Source: Bacteroidota bacterium
GTDB lineage: Bacteria > Bacteroidota > Bacteroidia > UKL13-3
Direction: 5' to 3'
Length of the DNA stretch: 64,000 nt
Assembly: GCA_040388375.1 (NCBI GenBank)
Contig: JAZKBU010000003.1
Coordinates: 186,001-250,000 of the forward strand
The position numbers were made by a program, and so were the translations under genes. The first letter of the stretch is position 1, and each line of letters begins with the position of its first letter. Below are positions 43,826 through 54,100 of the stretch, piece after piece. A model generated the notes under the pieces. That model saw only the letters and a list, made by a program, of their open reading frames with translations. It was not told the origin of the DNA and did not search any database.

Positions 43826-45248
43826 TATTTTAATTACTCACTCTTATTTTTTACGTTTTGATGCTAAGCAATGGACCAACCAACAGCCTTATGCTCCCTT
43901 AGCAACACTTTATGTAGCTTCAGTATTACGTAATGCAGCCTGTAATATTTCATTTTACGATGTAATGTTTAATGAAACCGTAGCCGAAATGGAAGTGGCA
44001 TTTATAAAAGAAAAGCCCCAAGTTTTTATTATATGCGATGATGGTTTTAACTATTTAACCAAAATGTGTTTAACCAACATGAGAGATGCAGCATTTGAAA
44101 TGATTGCACTGGCGAAAAAATATGGCTGTAAAGTAATTATTTCAAGTTCCGACTCAACCGACCATTCAGATGAATATATAAAACGTGGTGCTGATTTTAT
44201 AGTAGTAGGCGAAGCCGAGCAAACTATGCTGGAGTTAGTAAACGCCCTAACCAATAATGAAACAAATTTTACCCATATAAACGGGTTACGTTTTTTAACT
44301 AACCAAGAGTTAGTGAAAACAGCTAAAAGAGAAAACTTAAAAGACCTTGATACCTTACCAATGCCGGCTTGGGATTTGGTAAATATAGAAAACTATAAAA
44401 GCCGTTGGTTAGCTAAAAAAGGCTATTTTTCTATCAACATGGGCACTACCCGGGGTTGCCCTTTTAAATGCAATTGGTGTGCAAAACCCATTTACGGGCA
44501 AAGGTATAACTCACGTTCACCACAAAATGTAGTGAACGAAATTAAATACCTGCAACAACAATTTGGCATAAACCATATTTGGTTTTGCGATGATATATTT
44601 GGTCTAAAACCCAATTGGGCCAATGAATTTGCCCGGGTTTTACAACAAGAAAATGTATCCATTAAATTTAAGATACAATCGCGTGTTGATTTATTATTAG
44701 AAGAAGATAACATAGCTGCACTGGCACAAGCCGGATGCGATGAAGCATGGGTGGGAGCAGAAAGCGGCTCACAAAAAATATTAGATGCCATGGATAAAGG
44801 CACACAGGTAGAACAAATTTACGAAGCCACTTTATTGATGAAAAGCAAAGGAATTAAACCCTGTTTCTTTTTACAATTTGGGTATTTAAACGAAACCTAT
44901 GCCGATATAGAATTAACCCTTAAAATGGTATTTGATTTAATGCCACACGATGTAGGTATTTCCGTTTCCTATCCATTACCGGGCACTAAGTTTTACGATA
45001 AAGTAAAAAACCAATTAAAAGAAAAAACCAACTGGACCGATTCCGATGAATTAGCCATGATGTTTAAAAGCACATTTCCGGGCGAATTTTATAAAAAACT
45101 ACAACGTTACGTGCATAGCGAATACCGTAAGCGCATGGCATTACAGGCATGGAAACAACATAAAAATTTCAAGAAAGCAATATCCCTAGTATACAGGTAT
45201 CCGCAAACATTCATTTCAAAAGCAGTGCTGAATAAATATGTACACTAA
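43818..45248 (+). CDS. B12-binding-type radical SAM protein 2
   Basis: 476 residues. N-terminal B12-binding-like domain (start DILITHSYFLRFD, with PYAPLATLYVASVLR; later GADFIVVGEAEQTMLELV). Cluster motif Cys214-x3-Cys218-x2-Cys221 (GCPFKCNWC) and SINMGTTRG before it; then IWFCDDIFGL, which is a typical SAM-binding strand. It resembles protein 3 downstream more than protein 1, with shared GQRYNSRS/GQSYRRRS stretches, so these are probably tandem paralogs. Overlaps neighbours by 8 and 11 bases. No DxHxxG. Confidence 0.86.
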   Translation: MADILITHSYFLRFDAKQWTNQQPYAPLATLYVASVLRNAACNISFYDVMFNETVAEMEVAFIKEKPQVFIICDDGFNYLTKMCLTNMRDAAFEMIALAKKYGCKVIISSSDSTDHSDEYIKRGADFIVVGEAEQTMLELVNALTNNETNFTHINGLRFLTNQELVKTAKRENLKDLDTLPMPAWDLVNIENYKSRWLAKKGYFSINMGTTRGCPFKCNWCAKPIYGQRYNSRSPQNVVNEIKYLQQQFGINHIWFCDDIFGLKPNWANEFARVLQQENVSIKFKIQSRVDLLLEEDNIAALAQAGCDEAWVGAESGSQKILDAMDKGTQVEQIYEATLLMKSKGIKPCFFLQFGYLNETYADIELTLKMVFDLMPHDVGISVSYPLPGTKFYDKVKNQLKEKTNWTDSDELAMMFKSTFPGEFYKKLQRYVHSEYRKRMALQAWKQHKNFKKAISLVYRYPQTFISKAVLNKYVH

Positions 45249-46026
45249 AACAACTTTTGATGTTATTGCCGATACCTATGATAAAGATTTTACAAAAAGT
45301 ATTATAGGTTCCTTACAGCGTAAAAAAGTTTGGCATTATTTAACAAAATACCTGCCTCAAAAAAACAATTTACAAGTATTGGAAATAAACTGTGGTACCG
45401 GTGAAGATGCTGTGTGGCTTGCACAGCTAGGTCACCATGTTACAGCTACAGACTTGTCAAGTCAAATGATAACGATAGCTAAGAATAAAGCTATACAAAC
45501 CAATAACATACAGTTTGAAGTAAATGGTTTCGATACATTAATAACAAGCTATAAGCAACAACAATTTGATGTAGTGTTTTCCAATTTTGCAGGTTTAAAC
45601 TGTATCAATAAAGATGCATTAACACAGCTCAATAAAGATTTAGCAGCTTTGTTAAAACCAAACGGACAGCTAATAATAGTTTTGTTAGGCAAGTATTGTT
45701 TACTGGAACGCTTGTATTTTTTGTTTCGTTCTGAGTTTAAAAAAATAAACAGGCGCAAACAAAAAGCAACGGCCTACTTAAGTGATAATAATTACCAGGA
45801 TACATGGTGTTATTCATATAAGGAACTACAAACCATTTTCTCCGCGTTTAAATTAAAGCGGAAACGACCAATAGGGCTTTTTATTCCACCTTCCTATTTA
45901 GAAGAAACAGTTAAAAAGCACAGAACAATACTATATTTACTCAAATTTTTCGATTCCCTGTTTGGCAACATTTCCTTATTGTCAAACTATGGCGATCATA
46001 TAATTTTGCAATTAGAAAAAAAATAA
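45238..46026 (+). CDS. Class I SAM-dependent methyltransferase
   Basis: 262 residues. UbiE/COQ5-like fold: LEINCGTGEDAVWLAQLGHH (48-67) holds motif I, VTATDLSSQMITIA the acidic loop, and SNFAGLNCI the later strand. The N-terminus FDVIADTYDKDF is the usual substrate-cap start. It probably methylates an O or N atom of an operon intermediate. It overlaps radical SAM 2 by 11 bases and radical SAM 3 by one base, so it is tightly coupled. Substrate unknown. Confidence 0.85.
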   Translation: MYTKTTFDVIADTYDKDFTKSIIGSLQRKKVWHYLTKYLPQKNNLQVLEINCGTGEDAVWLAQLGHHVTATDLSSQMITIAKNKAIQTNNIQFEVNGFDTLITSYKQQQFDVVFSNFAGLNCINKDALTQLNKDLAALLKPNGQLIIVLLGKYCLLERLYFLFRSEFKKINRRKQKATAYLSDNNYQDTWCYSYKELQTIFSAFKLKRKRPIGLFIPPSYLEETVKKHRTILYLLKFFDSLFGNISLLSNYGDHIILQLEKK

Positions 46027-47411
46027 TGAAGGTACTACTTACACACGGATACTTTATACATGAAGACCCAAAAGAGCAAGAGATAATGCGTCCTTATGTA
46101 CCTTTGGGTATATTATATATTTCAGCCTATCTGGAAAAATATAATTATACAAACGAAATTTTTGATTCAACCTTTGCATCATTCGAAAAACTAAAAGCAT
46201 ACCTACTAGATTTTAAACCCGATGCCATTGGTATATATACCAATCTAATGACCAAGTTAAATGTATTGAAAATAATAGAATACATTAAAACAACCGAAGA
46301 AATAAAACATTGCAAAGTAATATTAGGCGGCCCCGAGGTTAGTAACCATATTCCTAACTTTTTAAAATACGGAGCCGATTATATAGTAATAGGCGAAGGA
46401 GAGCAAACCATGCTTGAGTTAGTCACGTTAATTGATAAGCAAAATATAGCTCTTGATACCATACAAGGCATAGCCTATTTAAATAATGGTGAAGTATGTA
46501 AAACAGAAGCAAGGGTTAAGATGAAAGATTTAGAAGACTTACCTTTCCCTAATCGCAAGAAAGTAAATCTGCAATTATACTTTGATGCATGGAAACAAAA
46601 ACATGGTACCAGTGCCATATCAATTAATACACAACGAGGCTGTCCTTACTCATGCAAGTGGTGCAGCAGGGCTGTTTACGGGCAAAGCTACAGGCGTAGA
46701 AGCGCCAAATCAGTTGCCGATGAAATAGCATGGATACAAGAAAACTATCAGGTAGATTCCGTTTGGTTTGTTGATGATGTATTTACCGTAAGCCATAAAT
46801 GGTTAGAAGAGTTTACCGAAGAAATAACAAGTAGAAACATAACCATGCCCTTTGAGTGCATTACCAGGGCAGATAGAATGAGCGAAGCCGTTATTTTAAA
46901 CTTAAAGAAAAGCGGTTGCTTCAGGGTTTGGATTGGTGCAGAAAGCGGTTCACAAAAAATAATAGATTTAATGGACAGGCGGGTAGAAGTGGGACAAGTA
47001 CGCACCATGATACAACTAGCACAATCACACGGCATACAGGCAGGCACCTTTATAATGGTGGGTTATCCGGGCGAAACCGAAGAAGATATTTACGAAACAG
47101 TACACCATTTAAAAGTATCAAACCCCGATATTTTTACCATAACAGTAGCCTACCCGATAAAAGGCACACCACTTTATACCGAAGTGGAGAATAATTTTAT
47201 AGCCGATTTACCATGGGAAACATCAACCGATAGAGACATTGATTTTAAACGCACCTATAAGCGTAAGTATTACGATTACGCAGTAAGTATGATTATAAAC
47301 GATGTAAACGCATTTAAAGCAAGGAAAAATGGCTTGTTAATGCGTTTCTCCAAGCTGAAGCTAAAGTCAGTGGCAGCCAAAGGAGCCATGTGGGCTTATA
47401 AGTTCGCTTAG
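46026..47411 (+). CDS. B12-binding-type radical SAM protein 3
   Basis: 461 residues, last gene of the operon. N-terminal B12-binding-like domain (VLLTHGYFIHEDPKEQE and MRPYVPLGILYISAYLE, ILGGPEVSNH, GADYIVIGEGEQTMLELV). Cluster motif Cys206-x3-Cys210-x2-Cys213 (GCPYSCKWC) follows SINTQR. Later IGAESGSQKI and FIMVGYPGETEEDI (a GxxGE-type helix). The C-terminal ~80 residues are basic. It is a paralog of radical SAM 2. Followed by ~350 bases with no gene and a weak AT-rich hairpin at 47472-47503. Confidence 0.86.
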   Translation: MKVLLTHGYFIHEDPKEQEIMRPYVPLGILYISAYLEKYNYTNEIFDSTFASFEKLKAYLLDFKPDAIGIYTNLMTKLNVLKIIEYIKTTEEIKHCKVILGGPEVSNHIPNFLKYGADYIVIGEGEQTMLELVTLIDKQNIALDTIQGIAYLNNGEVCKTEARVKMKDLEDLPFPNRKKVNLQLYFDAWKQKHGTSAISINTQRGCPYSCKWCSRAVYGQSYRRRSAKSVADEIAWIQENYQVDSVWFVDDVFTVSHKWLEEFTEEITSRNITMPFECITRADRMSEAVILNLKKSGCFRVWIGAESGSQKIIDLMDRRVEVGQVRTMIQLAQSHGIQAGTFIMVGYPGETEEDIYETVHHLKVSNPDIFTITVAYPIKGTPLYTEVENNFIADLPWETSTDRDIDFKRTYKRKYYDYAVSMIINDVNAFKARKNGLLMRFSKLKLKSVAAKGAMWAYKFA

Positions 47412-47760
47412 CATTACATAAAAGTAATATCTTCTACACCTTACGCTTTTTTCTTCTCACTAACATTTTATAGCTAAATAATATCGCTTGTATTATTTAA
47501 GCTTGTTTATGCTATACTCTTTTTAGCAAGGTTTAAAACTTTAAAGAAGTTAAAGAAAATTAATAAACATTTACTTTAGGAGAAATCGCAGGGAAGTTGA
47601 AACTTACCTTTTGGAGCTTGGAAACCACCTTTCGGGAACTAACAGCCCAAGTATTATGAAGAGAATAGTTAAACATATAGTTTTGGTATTGTATTAGGCC
47701 AACATACAAGCAGAAACCGAAAAGCTTTGATAGAGTAGGTAAACTAAAACAAAAACTAAT
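47412..47760 (+). other. Gene-free stretch with possible terminator and structured leader
   Basis: 349 bases without a credible ORF. The first part (47472-47503) forms an AT-rich stem. The second part, about 47580-47660, is GC-richer than its surroundings and contains the short hairpin AAGTTGAAACTT and stretches such as GGAAACCACC and TTTCGGGAAC; it may be an untranslated leader for the 47761 gene. TAGTTTTG (47678-47685) matches the -7 consensus but has no TTG at the right distance. Confidence 0.4.
47472..47503 (+). terminator. Weak AT-rich hairpin after the radical SAM operon
   Basis: AGCTAAATAATA (47472-47483) pairs with TATTATTTAAGCT (47491-47503) with one bulged base and a 7-base loop. 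It lies 60 bases after the last operon stop. No strong T-run follows, so the terminator call is uncertain. Confidence 0.4.
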
Positions 47761-49476
47761 ATGAAAAAGTTATTCAATTCTAAAACAAATTCAAAACTAA
47801 ACCACAAAGTTTGGGCAGCCCTGGCATTAATGCTTGCAGGTTCATCAGTAATGGCGCAAAACAGTTCTTTTGATAATGATGCTATTCCCATTGGAGGTAA
47901 TCAGAGTTGCGCTTTCGGGCGTCAGTCTCTTTTTAATAACAATGGAACTGATAATACAGCTAGTGGTTTTATGTCGCTTTGGACCAATAATATTGGTAGC
48001 AATAATGTAGGCTTTGGATCAAACGCATCGTATAATAATAAGAACGGAAACGACAATACTGCCATAGGTACATTTGCATTGTATAACAATGTAGATGACG
48101 ATAATACCGCTGTCGGTTCGTTTGCTGCTTATAATAACACTTCTGCCAATAGAATCACAGCCATAGGAAAAGAAGCCTTGTTTACGAATACTACTGTGTC
48201 AGGGCTTACTGCTGTTGGTTACCATTCACTTTATTCCAATACAACAGGGTCTGAAAACACCGCTCTTGGTTACAATAGTTTAAGTGCTAACACTATTGGA
48301 TGGCGGAACACCGCTATTGGTCACTTGGCAATGAATGCCAATACCAGTGGTTTTGAGAATACTGCAGTAGGTGAGTGGGCTTTACTAAGCAATACCAGTG
48401 GAAATGATAATACCGCTATTGGGTCTTGGTCTTTATTTTCTAACACAACAGGTTTATACAATGTATCGGTTGGTAATGCAGCTATGGGCTACAATACCAC
48501 AGGATATTATAGTGCGGCCGTGGGAACTTTTGCTATGTTAAATAATACAACTGGATTTTATAATACTGCCATGGGCATAAGTGCCATGTTTAACAACACA
48601 ACTGGTTATTGTAATTCAACTTTTGGTTATGGTTCAGATGTAAGTAATAATAATTTAAACAATGCTACCGCAATTGGATATGGTACTGTTGTAAATGCAA
48701 GTGATAAAGTAAGACTTGGGAATGCTGCAGTAACGGTAATTGAAGGCCAGGTAGCTTTCACCAATCCTTCTGATGGTCGTTTTAAAACCAATGTTAAAGA
48801 AGAAGTAAGAGGACTTGATTTTATTACCAAACTTCGCCCGGTGGTTTACAATTTTGAGTGTAAAAAATTCGAAGAATTTTTAACCAAAGATATGCCTGAT
48901 AGTATTAAGCAAAACCACATGAAAGTAGATTTTGGTCCTGGCACAGCTGTTCGACAAAGTGGTTTTATTGCACAAGAAGTAGAGCAGGCAGCTAAAGCAG
49001 CGGGTTACGATTTTAATGGTGTGCATAAACCAACTACTGATAACGATAACTATAGCTTAGCTTACGGACAATTTGTAGTGCCTTTGGTAAAAGCAGTACA
49101 AGAACAACAAGCACAAATTGAAGAGTTAAAAGCTTTAGTTGCAGCTTTATCAGGTAAAGAAATAGGTAAAGCTGCCGTTACTGGTACTACATCAAACGTT
49201 TCTTTAAGCGATAAAAATGCAATTGTTTTGAACCAAAATGTACCAAATCCATTTGCTGAAAGCACTGTTATTACTTATAATGTGCCTAACACATTCCAAA
49301 AAGCACAAATCGTTTTCACAACTGCCGAAGGAAAAGTAATCAGAACACATGATATAACAGAAAAAGGAAAAGGTCAGTTAAACATTTTTGCTGACGATTT
49401 AACTTCAGGTATCTATGTATATACTTTGGTAGTTGATGGTAAATCAGTAGAAACTAAAAAAATGGTAAAACAATAA
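47761..49476 (+). CDS. Secreted adhesin: 17-residue head repeats, S74 chaperone domain, T9SS sorting domain
   Basis: 571 residues with signal peptide (LALMLAGSSVMAQ). Residues ~65-300 hold about 14 repeats of 17 residues of the form NTAxGxxxLxxNTTGxx, like the YadA/hep-Hag head. The Ser337-Asp338 site (SDGRFK, 337-342) opens an S74 intramolecular chaperone domain (LRPVVYNFECKKFE, then RQSGFIAQEVEQAAK), found in phage tail fibres; a coiled coil follows (QEQQAQIEELKALVAAL). Residues ~490-571 are a T9SS type A sorting domain (LNQNVPNPFAESTVITYNV, with SGIYVYTLVVDGKSVETKKM at the end). It is probably trimeric and cell-surface-attached. A good terminator follows. Confidence 0.9.
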   Translation: MKKLFNSKTNSKLNHKVWAALALMLAGSSVMAQNSSFDNDAIPIGGNQSCAFGRQSLFNNNGTDNTASGFMSLWTNNIGSNNVGFGSNASYNNKNGNDNTAIGTFALYNNVDDDNTAVGSFAAYNNTSANRITAIGKEALFTNTTVSGLTAVGYHSLYSNTTGSENTALGYNSLSANTIGWRNTAIGHLAMNANTSGFENTAVGEWALLSNTSGNDNTAIGSWSLFSNTTGLYNVSVGNAAMGYNTTGYYSAAVGTFAMLNNTTGFYNTAMGISAMFNNTTGYCNSTFGYGSDVSNNNLNNATAIGYGTVVNASDKVRLGNAAVTVIEGQVAFTNPSDGRFKTNVKEEVRGLDFITKLRPVVYNFECKKFEEFLTKDMPDSIKQNHMKVDFGPGTAVRQSGFIAQEVEQAAKAAGYDFNGVHKPTTDNDNYSLAYGQFVVPLVKAVQEQQAQIEELKALVAALSGKEIGKAAVTGTTSNVSLSDKNAIVLNQNVPNPFAESTVITYNVPNTFQKAQIVFTTAEGKVIRTHDITEKGKGQLNIFADDLTSGIYVYTLVVDGKSVETKKMVKQ

Positions 49477-49521
49477 AAAATAACTCAGGATTATTTTTTT
49501 AGTATATAAAGTTTAGTGCAT

Positions 49522-49550
49522 AAAAAAGCCCGACTAGTTCGGGCTTTTTT
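49522..49550. terminator. Bidirectional terminator after the adhesin gene
   Basis: GCCCGA (49528-49533) pairs with TCGGGC (49539-49544) with loop CTAGT, flanked by A6 and T6. It also serves the convergent aldehyde dehydrogenase gene ending at 49580. Confidence 0.9.
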
Positions 49551-49579
49551 ATTGTGTTATATTTATTCGTTACACTCAA

Positions 49580-51127
49580 CTATAAATCAAATTTAATACC
49601 TTGTGCCAATGGTAATTCTTTACCATAGTTAATGGTATTCGTTTGTCTGCGCATATAAGCTTTCCAGCTATCGCTTCCACTTTCGCGGCCACCACCCGTT
49701 TCCTTTTCACCTCCAAAAGCACCACCAATTTCAGCACCACTTGTTCCAATGTTTACATTGGCTATACCACAGTCGCTACCCCAATGTGCTAAAAACGCTT
49801 CCGCTTCCTGTAAGTTATCAGTAAATACACTTGAGCTTAAACCTTGTTTTACGCCATTTTGCATATCAACAGCTTCATCAAAGTCAGCATATTTCATAAT
49901 GTAAAGAATAGGAGCAAATGTTTCGTGTTGTACTATTTTAAAGCTGTTTTTAGCTTCGCAAATAGTTGGTTTTACATAGCAGCCACTTTCGTAACCTTCG
50001 CCTTGCATTACTTCAGCACCACAAAGTATATTGCCGCCTTCCGCTTTTACTTGCTCTATAGCATGTAAATAAGCATCAACAGCCGCTTTGTCAATCAATG
50101 GTCCAACAAGGTTACCCGTTAATGGATTACCAATGGTTAATTGCTTGTAAGCATTTACCAATTTATCTTTTACTTTTTCGTAAATACTTTCATGTATAAT
50201 CAATCTGCGTGTAGTAGTACAACGTTGTCCTGCTGTTCCTACCGCACCAAATACCACACCCACCATAGCTAAATCTAAATTAGCATTAGGTGTTAATATA
50301 ATAGCATTGTTGCCACCTAACTCCAATAAAGCTTTTCCAAAACGTTGTGCTACGGTAGCTCCAACTATACGACCCATGCGTGTTGAACCTGTTGCAGAAA
50401 CCAAAGGAACACGTTCGTCTTTACTCATCAATTCACCTACTTTATAATCACCATTAATCAAACAGAAAATTCCTTCAGGTAAATTGTTTTCTTTTAAAAC
50501 TTTAGCCATTAATAACTGGCAGGCAATAGCAGAAAGAGGTGTTTTTTCAGATGGTTTCCATACACAAACATCGCCACACACAGCAGCCAACATACTATTC
50601 CAACTCCAAACCGCTACAGGGAAATTAAAAGCCGAAATAATACCAACTACACCAAGTGGATGGTATTGCTCATACATTCTGTGATTTGGGCGCTCACTAT
50701 GCATAGTTGAACCCGTTAACTGACGGCTTAAACCTACAGCAAAGTCACATATGTCAATCATTTCCTGTACCTCACCTAAACCTTCTTGCAAACTTTTACC
50801 CATTTCGTAGCTTACCAATTCGCCAAGCGGTTGTTTAAACTCACGTAATAAGTTTCCGTATTGACGCACAATTTCGCCACGTTTAGGAGCAGGCATTTTA
50901 CGCCATGTTTTAAAAGCTTCTTCAGCAGTGCCAATAACTTTGTTGTATTCAGCTTCCGTAGTTAATTTTACTTTTCCAATTAATTTACCATCAACCGGTG
51001 AGTATATCTCTTTTACTTCAGCCTTAGCGTCAGCAAAATGGTTTTGACCTGTTGAGGTTCCCTCATTTATTTCTTTTAAGTTTAACTCTTTTAAAAAATC
51101 AAGAGAAAATGTTTGTGTTGCGCTCAT
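49580..51127 (-). CDS. Aldehyde dehydrogenase, ALDH7 type (2-aminoadipic semialdehyde dehydrogenase-like)
   Basis: 515 residues. NAD(P)-dependent oxidation of aldehydes. The nucleophile is Cys303 in [10 protein letters not shown], the general-base motif is LELGGNNAI, and the N-terminus has the family signature [13 protein letters not shown]. The C-terminal [20 protein letters not shown] is diagnostic of the ALDH7 (antiquitin) group, which acts in lysine catabolism. No other lysine-degradation gene is adjacent. It is a single gene: its promoter region lies in the 72 bases before the M1 peptidase stop. Confidence 0.92.
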   Translation of the reverse strand: MSATQTFSLDFLKELNLKEINEGTSTGQNHFADAKAEVKEIYSPVDGKLIGKVKLTTEAEYNKVIGTAEEAFKTWRKMPAPKRGEIVRQYGNLLREFKQPLGELVSYEMGKSLQEGLGEVQEMIDICDFAVGLSRQLTGSTMHSERPNHRMYEQYHPLGVVGIISAFNFPVAVWSWNSMLAAVCGDVCVWKPSEKTPLSAIACQLLMAKVLKENNLPEGIFCLINGDYKVGELMSKDERVPLVSATGSTRMGRIVGATVAQRFGKALLELGGNNAIILTPNANLDLAMVGVVFGAVGTAGQRCTTTRRLIIHESIYEKVKDKLVNAYKQLTIGNPLTGNLVGPLIDKAAVDAYLHAIEQVKAEGGNILCGAEVMQGEGYESGCYVKPTICEAKNSFKIVQHETFAPILYIMKYADFDEAVDMQNGVKQGLSSSVFTDNLQEAEAFLAHWGSDCGIANVNIGTSGAEIGGAFGGEKETGGGRESGSDSWKAYMRRQTNTINYGKELPLAQGIKFDL

Positions 51128-51178
51128 TATTGTATTTAAAAATTGTTTGAATTGCGGCTGTTTTTAAAATAGCCACGG

Positions 51179-51186
51179 CAAATGTA
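51179..51186 (-). promoter_or_regulatory. Candidate -7 element of the ALDH7 gene
   Basis: On the minus strand this reads TACATTTG, an exact match to TAnnTTTG, ending 51 bases before the start codon at 51127. A TTG lies only 16 bases upstream, shorter than the usual 19-21. Confidence 0.4.
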
Positions 51187-51199
51187 TTACTTAGTTTGT

Positions 51200-54100
51200 T
51201 TACAACTTAAAATTTTTAATAATTTTTACTGGATTCATAGCATTTAAATTCAATAAGAAACTAACCCTTTCAAACGGATGCTCTAAGCCACCATTGTTTT
51301 TCCAACTGTCTGTTACATTTTGCGAGGCAAAAAGAGGTATATAAATTTCGAAAATGTTTTTAGCTAAACTAATATAAACACCACCTACCATTGAAAACTG
51401 AGTTTGGTAAGTAGTAGTACCTGTTTGCGGAGCAAAAGCAAATACCTCGCCATATGAACAATCGGCATACACACCAATAGGTAATTTATAAGGGAAAGGA
51501 AGCGTAATATTAGCCGCAGTTAACCATGTTTTGCTGTTACCTAAACTTACAAAGTTCCTGAAACCGGCATCCCTGCCAATAATCTGACGAGCCAAAACAC
51601 TCTGTTGCTGGTTTTGCTCCGCTCTGCCAAACATAGCTTCATCATAAAAATAATCATTAGCACCATTTGTGCCACCTAGTTGAAAATAAGTACGGGTTAA
51701 GTTCCAATCCGTTTTAGAGGTACTTTCTGCATTTAAAAAAGTTCCTGCAAAAAGGCGTATGTATGCTTTTTTCTTACCCGTATTATATGCAATACCTTGA
51801 TTAATTTCCGCTGTTACACGGCTATAAGTATAATCATCAGTTCCCACCTGCAAAATGGCTTTAATAGCAGTTGGGTAAGTAGCCAGCTTATGGTTCAATT
51901 TATAGGTTGCATCAAAAGCCGAAATGCTTTGGTTATCCCAATTGCTAAAGTAACCGCTGCCTCTTTTGTTTTCTAAAACACTTACATGGCGAACACTTAC
52001 TGAGTTCTCAAATAAACTTCTGGCATTAGCCTGTTTAAAATCTATTTCAATACCCGGTGCAAATTTCTCATAAGTAGTTTCTACATAACCATCAGTAGGT
52101 AATAACCCTTGCGTAGCAAAGCGCGAAGCGTTAAGACCTATTTTTATTTTTCTGAATAAAGCACTGCTTGGGTAAATGTTTTTAGCTATGCTGAAATAAC
52201 CATTAATATCATTACTGGTAAAGCTGTACAAAGGAGTTATGTTCCATTCTACTTTTTGTGCCGGGAAAATATCATTGTTAATAAACAAGCCTAACATGTT
52301 GCCATTGTAATTATTCCAAGCATAAAGCGGAATACAGAAAATCTGACGTTTATTATTGCTTTCCAATGCAGGTAAAAACCGTACAGTATACTTGTTTTTC
52401 CAACCATTGTTTTTTCTATACAGTTCAATGGATGATTGGTTATTGTCCAACACCAAATTATGCATAATACTGTCTTTAGCTAATAAGGGAGTTAAATCAA
52501 AAATTTTCTTACCAGTAAAACCTTCATACTGCATAGTCCTGATAGGTTTATTATGGTAGTTAAGCGATGTTAAGCTAAAAGGAACATTCAAGCCGCTTAC
52601 ATTTTTTACCACTACCTGGTTATTTTTAACCTGGCTTATTTTATAATCCATTTTTTTATCAGTAGCCATTATTTCATTAAAAAACCAGCTTAAATCCTTA
52701 CCCGTAAAACTTTCAGCATGGTTTTTAAAATCGTTAGGCAGCGGATGTTTAAATTTCCATTTTTGATAGTAAGCACGCATCATGTCATCAAACAATTTAT
52801 CGCCCAGGTAATTTTGAAGCATATAAAAAGTGATAGGGTTTTTAGAATAAATAATGGCACCATAATTCAAGTCAGTGTACTGCACAGAGTTCAAATTACC
52901 CGGCTGGTCTTGGTTACTCCTGGCTGAATAGTTATAAAGTAATCTTAGCTGTCCGAAATCTTCAAAGTCAGCATTAAAAACATCTTTCAATATATTTTTT
53001 TGAGGAATAGGTGATAAGGCTGCGTCTTTATCATTTTTCTCTTTGCTGCACCTGCTTTCATAATAAGTGTTTATACTTTCGTCCATCCATGGGTAAGCGC
53101 GTTCATTGCTACCTAAAATACCATAAAACCAATTATGCCCCACTTCATGAATAATAGTAGTTCTGTCAATGTTTCCGCAATTAGTAATGGTTGGGTATTC
53201 CATACCTCCTCCGGCTTTAAGAGGCGTAATAACAACCTGTACCAAACTATATGGGTATTCACCCACATGTTCCGAGTAATATTTTATGGCTTCGTTGGTG
53301 TATTCAATGCCTTTATCATTTGCCTTTTTTGCAAACAACCAAGTATCAACTTTTCTACCGCTGGCTAGCGTTACCGAACCTTTTTTTACATTGAATTTTT
53401 TACTGCAAAACCAGGCAAAATCATGTACGCTATCCTGTAAATAACGCAAGGTTTTGGTTTCAGTGCTTGTAATGATGTTTTCAGTTGAAATTTCCTCTTT
53501 ACTACGTGCCAGTAAAAAAGCCTTTTCATCCTCATTTTGTAAGTTACCCGTAGCAGCCACTATATAGTTTTTAGGAACCGTAATACTTACATCAAAGCTG
53601 CCAAATTCACTGTAAAACTCACCTTGGTCCAAATAAGGAATAGGGTTCCATCCGTTAACATCATATACCGCTGGTTTAGGAAACCATTGCGTAATACAAT
53701 ACAATTGGTCCTCGTGCCCCATACGGCTGTATACATTAGGTAACAGCACATAGAACGGAGTGCTGATGGTAATTTTTTCACCCGGTTTTAAAACGTTATT
53801 TAACGTTAATAAAGCAATATCAACCTCGTTGGTTAATTTCCAGCTGACAGCCGTATTATTAACAGCAAAATTTAAACTGTCAATACGGCCTTGCTCTTCA
53901 GGTTTAGCAAAATAAAAATCCGTTTTACCATTTTCTAAATGTTGTTTGGCAAAAGCCGTATTACGGCCGCTATAAGCATTAGGCCAAACGTGCATATAAA
54001 TTTCTTTTATTTCATCAGGCGAATTGTTCGTGTATACCATGCTTATGTTGCCTTGCAATGCATTGGTATTGTCGTTTAATTTAACTGAAATGGTGTAGGC

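Noticed and set aside
46916-47194. 92-codon plus-strand frame inside radical SAM 3
   Set aside because: Out of frame with the conserved protein and without a start context.
47950-48660. Periodic repeats that could be taken for a CRISPR array
   Set aside because: The 51-base period is coding: 17-residue repeats in the adhesin with divergent DNA and no spacers.
48760-49130. Phage tail-fibre domain as a sign of a prophage
   Set aside because: The S74 domain is fused to a T9SS signal and no other phage gene is present, so it is a host adhesin.
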